This document shows, one piece after another, positions 7,006-9,190 of a stretch of DNA of 9,190 bases. The DNA is taken from the NCBI GenBank assembly GCA_022614705.1, contig JAKEIB010000267.1, positions 1 to 9,190 of the forward strand, given 5' to 3'. Both the position numbers and the translations under genes were made by a program. Every line of letters starts with the position of its first letter. Position 1 is the stretch's first letter. Under the pieces are notes generated by a model. It did no database searches. It had not been told where the DNA came from and saw only the letters and a program-made list of their open reading frames with translations. The stretch is from Planctomycetota bacterium (GTDB lineage Bacteria > Planctomycetota > Planctomycetia > Pirellulales > Lacipirellulaceae).

Positions 7006-7809
7006 ATGCCCGACCCCTCCGACCTCACCGGAAAAACCGCCCTCATCACCGGCGCCAGTCGCGGCCTCGGTCAACAATTCGCCCGTGCGCTCGCACGCGC
7101 CGGCGCCGACCTCGCCATCACCAGCCGCACCCGCGCCTCGCTCGAGCCATTCGCCGCCGAAATAAAATCGCTCGGCCGACGCGTCGCTTGTGTCGAGCTC
7201 GATATCCGCGACCAATCCAGCATCGAATCCGCCGTCGCCGACGCAATCAAACAGCTCGGCCAGATCGATATCCTCGTCAACAACGCCGGCTGCAACATCC
7301 GCAAGCCGGCCGTCGACGTCACGTGGGAGGATTGGAACACGATCCTCGACACCAATCTCCGCGGCACGTTCTTCGTCGCCCAAGCCGTGGCCAAACACAT
7401 GATCCCGCACCGCACCGGCCGCATCATCAACATCGGCTCGGTCACGTGCGTCGCCGGTTACGCCGGCCTCGGCCCCTACGGCGCGAGCCGCGGCGGCGTG
7501 AAACAGCTCACGATGAGCCTCGCGCACGACTGGGGTCCACACGGCATCACCGTTAACTGCCTCGCCCCCGGCTGGTTCAAGACCGAACAAAGCCGCGCGC
7601 TCTACGAAGACCCAAGTTGGGTCGAATACTTGTGCGAACGCATCCCGCTAGGCCGCCCCGGCGCCCCCGGCGACCTCGACGGCGCCCTGCTCCTGTTGGC
7701 CTCCGACGCCAGCCGCTACATCACCGGCCAAACTTTGTTGGTCGATGGCGGCGTCTCCGTCGGCGCCCTTCGCGCGCTGCCGAAGCCGCAAAGCGGCGGC
7801 ATCACTTAG
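7006..7809 (+). CDS. Short-chain dehydrogenase, gluconate 5-dehydrogenase-like, with YxxxR active site
   Basis: A 267-residue classical SDR, expected to interconvert a hydroxyl and a keto group on a sugar acid or similar compound with NAD(P). It shows the cofactor motif TGASRGLG (15-22), NNAG (92-95), Asn117, Ser145 and Tyr158 at the standard 13-residue spacing. Arg41 after the second strand is compatible with NADP. The C-terminal part (LAPGWFKTEQ, VEYLCERIPLGRPG, ITGQTLLVDGG) resembles the gluconate 5-dehydrogenase-like SDRs of planctomycetes. The motif that should be Tyr-x3-Lys reads YGASR: Arg162 (codon cgc, 7489-7491) replaces the lysine that lowers the tyrosine pKa. The frame is otherwise intact, so this is not an obvious pseudogene, but catalysis may be weakened or changed. 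The start follows a repeat and lacks a Shine-Dalgarno site. It follows the zinc dehydrogenase by 78 bp, suggesting joint use in one oxidation pathway. Confidence 0.9.
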   Translation: MPDPSDLTGKTALITGASRGLGQQFARALARAGADLAITSRTRASLEPFAAEIKSLGRRVACVELDIRDQSSIESAVADAIKQLGQIDILVNNAGCNIRKPAVDVTWEDWNTILDTNLRGTFFVAQAVAKHMIPHRTGRIINIGSVTCVAGYAGLGPYGASRGGVKQLTMSLAHDWGPHGITVNCLAPGWFKTEQSRALYEDPSWVEYLCERIPLGRPGAPGDLDGALLLLASDASRYITGQTLLVDGGVSVGALRALPKPQSGGIT

Positions 7810-7920
7810 CTGTGCGGCGTAAGCCCACGGAACGCGGATGCAAATGAAGCACGAAGCCGCGCAGCGGCGACATTGCTATTCATGTTTCCGATGATTGATC
7901 GGGACGAGGATCAAAGGTCA
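7810..7920. other. Convergent spacer with a small hairpin
   Basis: This 111-bp stretch separates the stop codons of the SDR (plus) and the DUF1080-like gene (minus). It contains gccgc (7856-7860) and gcggc (7864-7868) around a 3-base loop. A short T-rich patch (attgctattcatgttt) follows on the plus strand, so it might weakly end transcription, but the stem is short. Its gcggcgtaagcc-type sequence also looks repeat-like. No gene is visible. Confidence 0.35.
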
Positions 7921-8646
7921 CTATTCTTTAATTTGCCCCCGAAGCACCACGTCATCAAAATTCCCGTGGTCATCAAACGTGCCGATTCCGACCTGGCCCC
8001 AGGTAAAAGTTTTGTCCCGCGCCGTCATCACCGGTTTCTTCATGTCATCAAAATAAGCCTCCATCGTGCCGTCGCGGACCCTCCGCACGACTTTCACCTT
8101 GTGCCAGCCGTCGGTCCACGGCGTACCCTTCGCCTCGCGCGTGGTGATCATCTTCCGCGGCGCGTCGTTGACGATGAAGATCTGGCACGCGTGCGGGTCT
8201 GCTTTCGCGCCGAAATGCACGTAGTAGAAGTGCGACGGATCCTGGTAGCCCCAGAAGATACACAGGTCTCGATGCGGCCCAGCCGTGCTGTTCGTATTTT
8301 GCACTTTGGCCGTTAATTCGAAATCGCCCACCTTGACGTCCTTCAGTAGCGCGATGCTATGCGGGCTGCGATGCGGCGGCTCGTACTTGCTCGGCCCGGT
8401 GACGCGCAACACGCGCTTTCGTTCGCCGCCCAAGTCGACAATCTTCCACACCGAGTCCTTCGGATTCGGATCGGTCGTCCGCCAGCGGTTCATCCCGTGT
8501 CTTCCCCTCCCTTGTAGGGAGGGGTTAGGGGAGGGTTCGAAATCTTCCTTCAACAACAGCGGCAATTCGCGCTCCGCCGCAAGCACATTCACGCCGACGA
8601 CGAAACTCGCCGCCCACCAGACAACCAACCCAATCGACTTCCTCAT
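7921..8646 (-). CDS. Secreted DUF1080/LamG-like domain protein
   Basis: The protein has 241 residues from the ATG at 8644-8646. A longer in-frame reading exists, but this start places a classic signal peptide (MRKS, hydrophobic core, LAA before Glu25) at the N-terminus. The mature part is a single concanavalin A-like beta-sandwich of the kind annotated DUF1080 (3-keto-disaccharide hydrolase) or LamG-like in planctomycetes. It has KEDFE near the start, DFELTAKVQN, a WGYQDPSHFYYVHFGAKAD strand pair, GWHKVKVVR, and a terminal GQVGIGTFDDHGNFDDVVL. Whether it is catalytic or only binds glycans cannot be told. Residues about 38-50 (PSPNPSLQGRGRH) are coded by a palindromic repeat, between the DFE strand and MNRWRTTDP, where relatives usually have only a residue or two. 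It converges on the SDR gene and is divergent from the small membrane protein. Confidence 0.82.
   Translation of the reverse strand: MRKSIGLVVWWAASFVVGVNVLAAERELPLLLKEDFEPSPNPSLQGRGRHGMNRWRTTDPNPKDSVWKIVDLGGERKRVLRVTGPSKYEPPHRSPHSIALLKDVKVGDFELTAKVQNTNSTAGPHRDLCIFWGYQDPSHFYYVHFGAKADPHACQIFIVNDAPRKMITTREAKGTPWTDGWHKVKVVRRVRDGTMEAYFDDMKKPVMTARDKTFTWGQVGIGTFDDHGNFDDVVLRGQIKE
8504..8534. repeat. Palindromic repeat inside the DUF1080-like gene
   Basis: A perfect 8-bp hairpin, cccctccc (8504-8511) and gggagggg (8517-8524) with a 5-base loop, is followed by ttaggggaggg. On the coding (minus) strand it is read in frame as the peptide NPSLQGRG and flanking residues. That peptide is one I recall as a common translation of dispersed short repeats in several bacterial groups. 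It shares its core with the element inside the lactonase gene, but lies in the opposite orientation relative to the reading frame and is read as a different peptide. Confidence 0.8.
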
Positions 8647-8847
8647 GGTCAAAAATGCTCCAACGTGGTCCACCGTAGCCCGCGTTTCAAGGCAAAGATG
8701 CGTTATTCGGACAAACTCTCCGGCTCGCCCGCTCAAACGACGACTTCGGCCTATCATATTGCCCCGCGCCGCACATTGCCATCAGCCATTAACACGGCAG
8801 CAAACCGCTTCCCTAGCCAAAACTATTTGCTAGTATTAAGAACTGTC

Positions 8848-8897
8848 GGGGACTGGCTCATTTTGCGGAGTCTTCGGAGCAAAATGTGCCTGTCCCC
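8848..8897. repeat. Long hairpin repeat upstream of the small membrane protein gene
   Basis: The left arm (8848-8866, ggggactggctcattttgc) pairs with the right arm (8879-8897, gcaaaatgtgcctgtcccc) over 19 positions with two T-T mismatches and a 12-base loop. It ends 33 bases before the GlsB-like ATG, so it probably lies in the transcript leader or next to the promoter. From memory, ggggac..ggc.cattttgc units of this kind are widespread in planctomycete genomes. The remaining spacer from 8647 to 8930 shows no gene or convincing promoter. Confidence 0.82.
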
Positions 8898-8930
8898 CTT
8901 TCCGAGGACCATTGCCTGGGAGGGCATGCC

Positions 8931-9188
8931 ATGCACATCATCGGCTGGATTATTTTTGGCTTACTTGTGGGAATCATCGCCCGGTTCCTTATGCCTGGCG
9001 CGCAGCCAATGGGCATGATCCTGACGATCCTTCTCGGCATTGCCGGCTCGTTTTTCGGCGGCATGATCGCCAATCTGCTGCAGGGTGGCAATGTTTTCGA
9101 CGGTCGCGCCGTCGGCTGGATCGGCTCGATTCTCGGCGCCCTACTGCTGCTCTTCCTTTACGGCATGATGCGGAAGAGGACCGTGTAG
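8931..9188 (+). CDS. GlsB/YeaQ/YmgE family small membrane protein
   Basis: An 85-residue, very hydrophobic protein with three predicted membrane segments, roughly residues 3-20, 26-50 and 60-79, and a basic C-terminus (RKRTV). The family pattern is clear: IGWIIFGLLVGIIARFLMPG at the start, a Gly-rich second helix (LGIAGSFFGG), and GWIGSILGALLLL in the third. The family (transglycosylase-associated protein fold name) is linked to general stress responses in enterobacteria, but its molecular function is unknown. An in-frame GTG at 8886 would lengthen it, but that codon is inside the hairpin repeat. The ATG at 8931 is preceded by GGGAGGG (8918-8924) six bases away and gives the standard family length. 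It appears unrelated to the sugar genes. Confidence 0.92.
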   Translation: MHIIGWIIFGLLVGIIARFLMPGAQPMGMILTILLGIAGSFFGGMIANLLQGGNVFDGRAVGWIGSILGALLLLFLYGMMRKRTV

Positions 9189-9190
9189 CC

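Noticed and set aside
7188..7556. Arginine-rich open frame overlapping the SDR gene
   Set aside because: It is an out-of-frame reading of GC-rich SDR codons; the very high Arg/His/Pro content is typical of such shadows.
8647..8757. Longer N-terminus for the DUF1080-like protein starting at 8757
   Set aside because: The extension would bury the signal peptide behind 37 non-hydrophobic residues; the ATG at 8646 gives a normal secretory start.

Overview
The window looks like chromosomal DNA from a Planctomycetota bacterium, most like the Pirellulales. This is inferred from the gene families (a large secreted LamG protein, a DUF1080-type secreted protein, an exported lactonase, GC-rich codon use), the weak or absent Shine-Dalgarno sites, and the density of short palindromic repeats. 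No rRNA, tRNA, CRISPR array, transposase or phage gene was seen.

Layout. Positions 1-285 hold no gene, only nested palindromic repeats. A galactose mutarotase with an export signal (galM, 286-1458, minus) runs leftward. A 370-bp divergent spacer separates it from a rightward run of four genes: a secreted protein with four LamG-like domains (1829-4474), an exported SMP-30/gluconolactonase-like protein (4662-5738), a zinc-dependent medium-chain dehydrogenase (5845-6927) and a short-chain dehydrogenase of the gluconate 5-dehydrogenase type (7006-7809). A secreted DUF1080/LamG-like protein (7921-8646, minus) converges on that run. A small GlsB/YeaQ-type membrane protein (8931-9188, plus) closes the window behind a long hairpin repeat.

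How the genes may work together. The mutarotase, lactonase and two dehydrogenases fit the uptake and oxidation of a sugar or sugar acid: anomer interconversion, lactone opening, then two NAD(P)-linked steps. The LamG and DUF1080 proteins could bind or process glycans outside the cytoplasm. The substrate cannot be read from the sequence. The signal peptides on the mutarotase and lactonase place those steps outside the cytoplasm, whereas the dehydrogenases look cytoplasmic.

The main observation concerns repeats. Three different genes each appear to carry a short palindromic repeat inside the reading frame without breaking it: the lactonase (about 4885-4919), the zinc dehydrogenase (6499-6578) and the DUF1080 protein (about 8498-8536). 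The lactonase and DUF1080 copies share a core in opposite orientation and are read as different peptides. Other palindromes fill the spacers before and after the dehydrogenase genes, and two of them include the stop codon of the adjacent gene (galM and the zinc dehydrogenase). This resembles in-frame palindromic element insertion as known for Rickettsia palindromic elements. A second oddity is the short-chain dehydrogenase, whose active site reads YxxxR instead of YxxxK.
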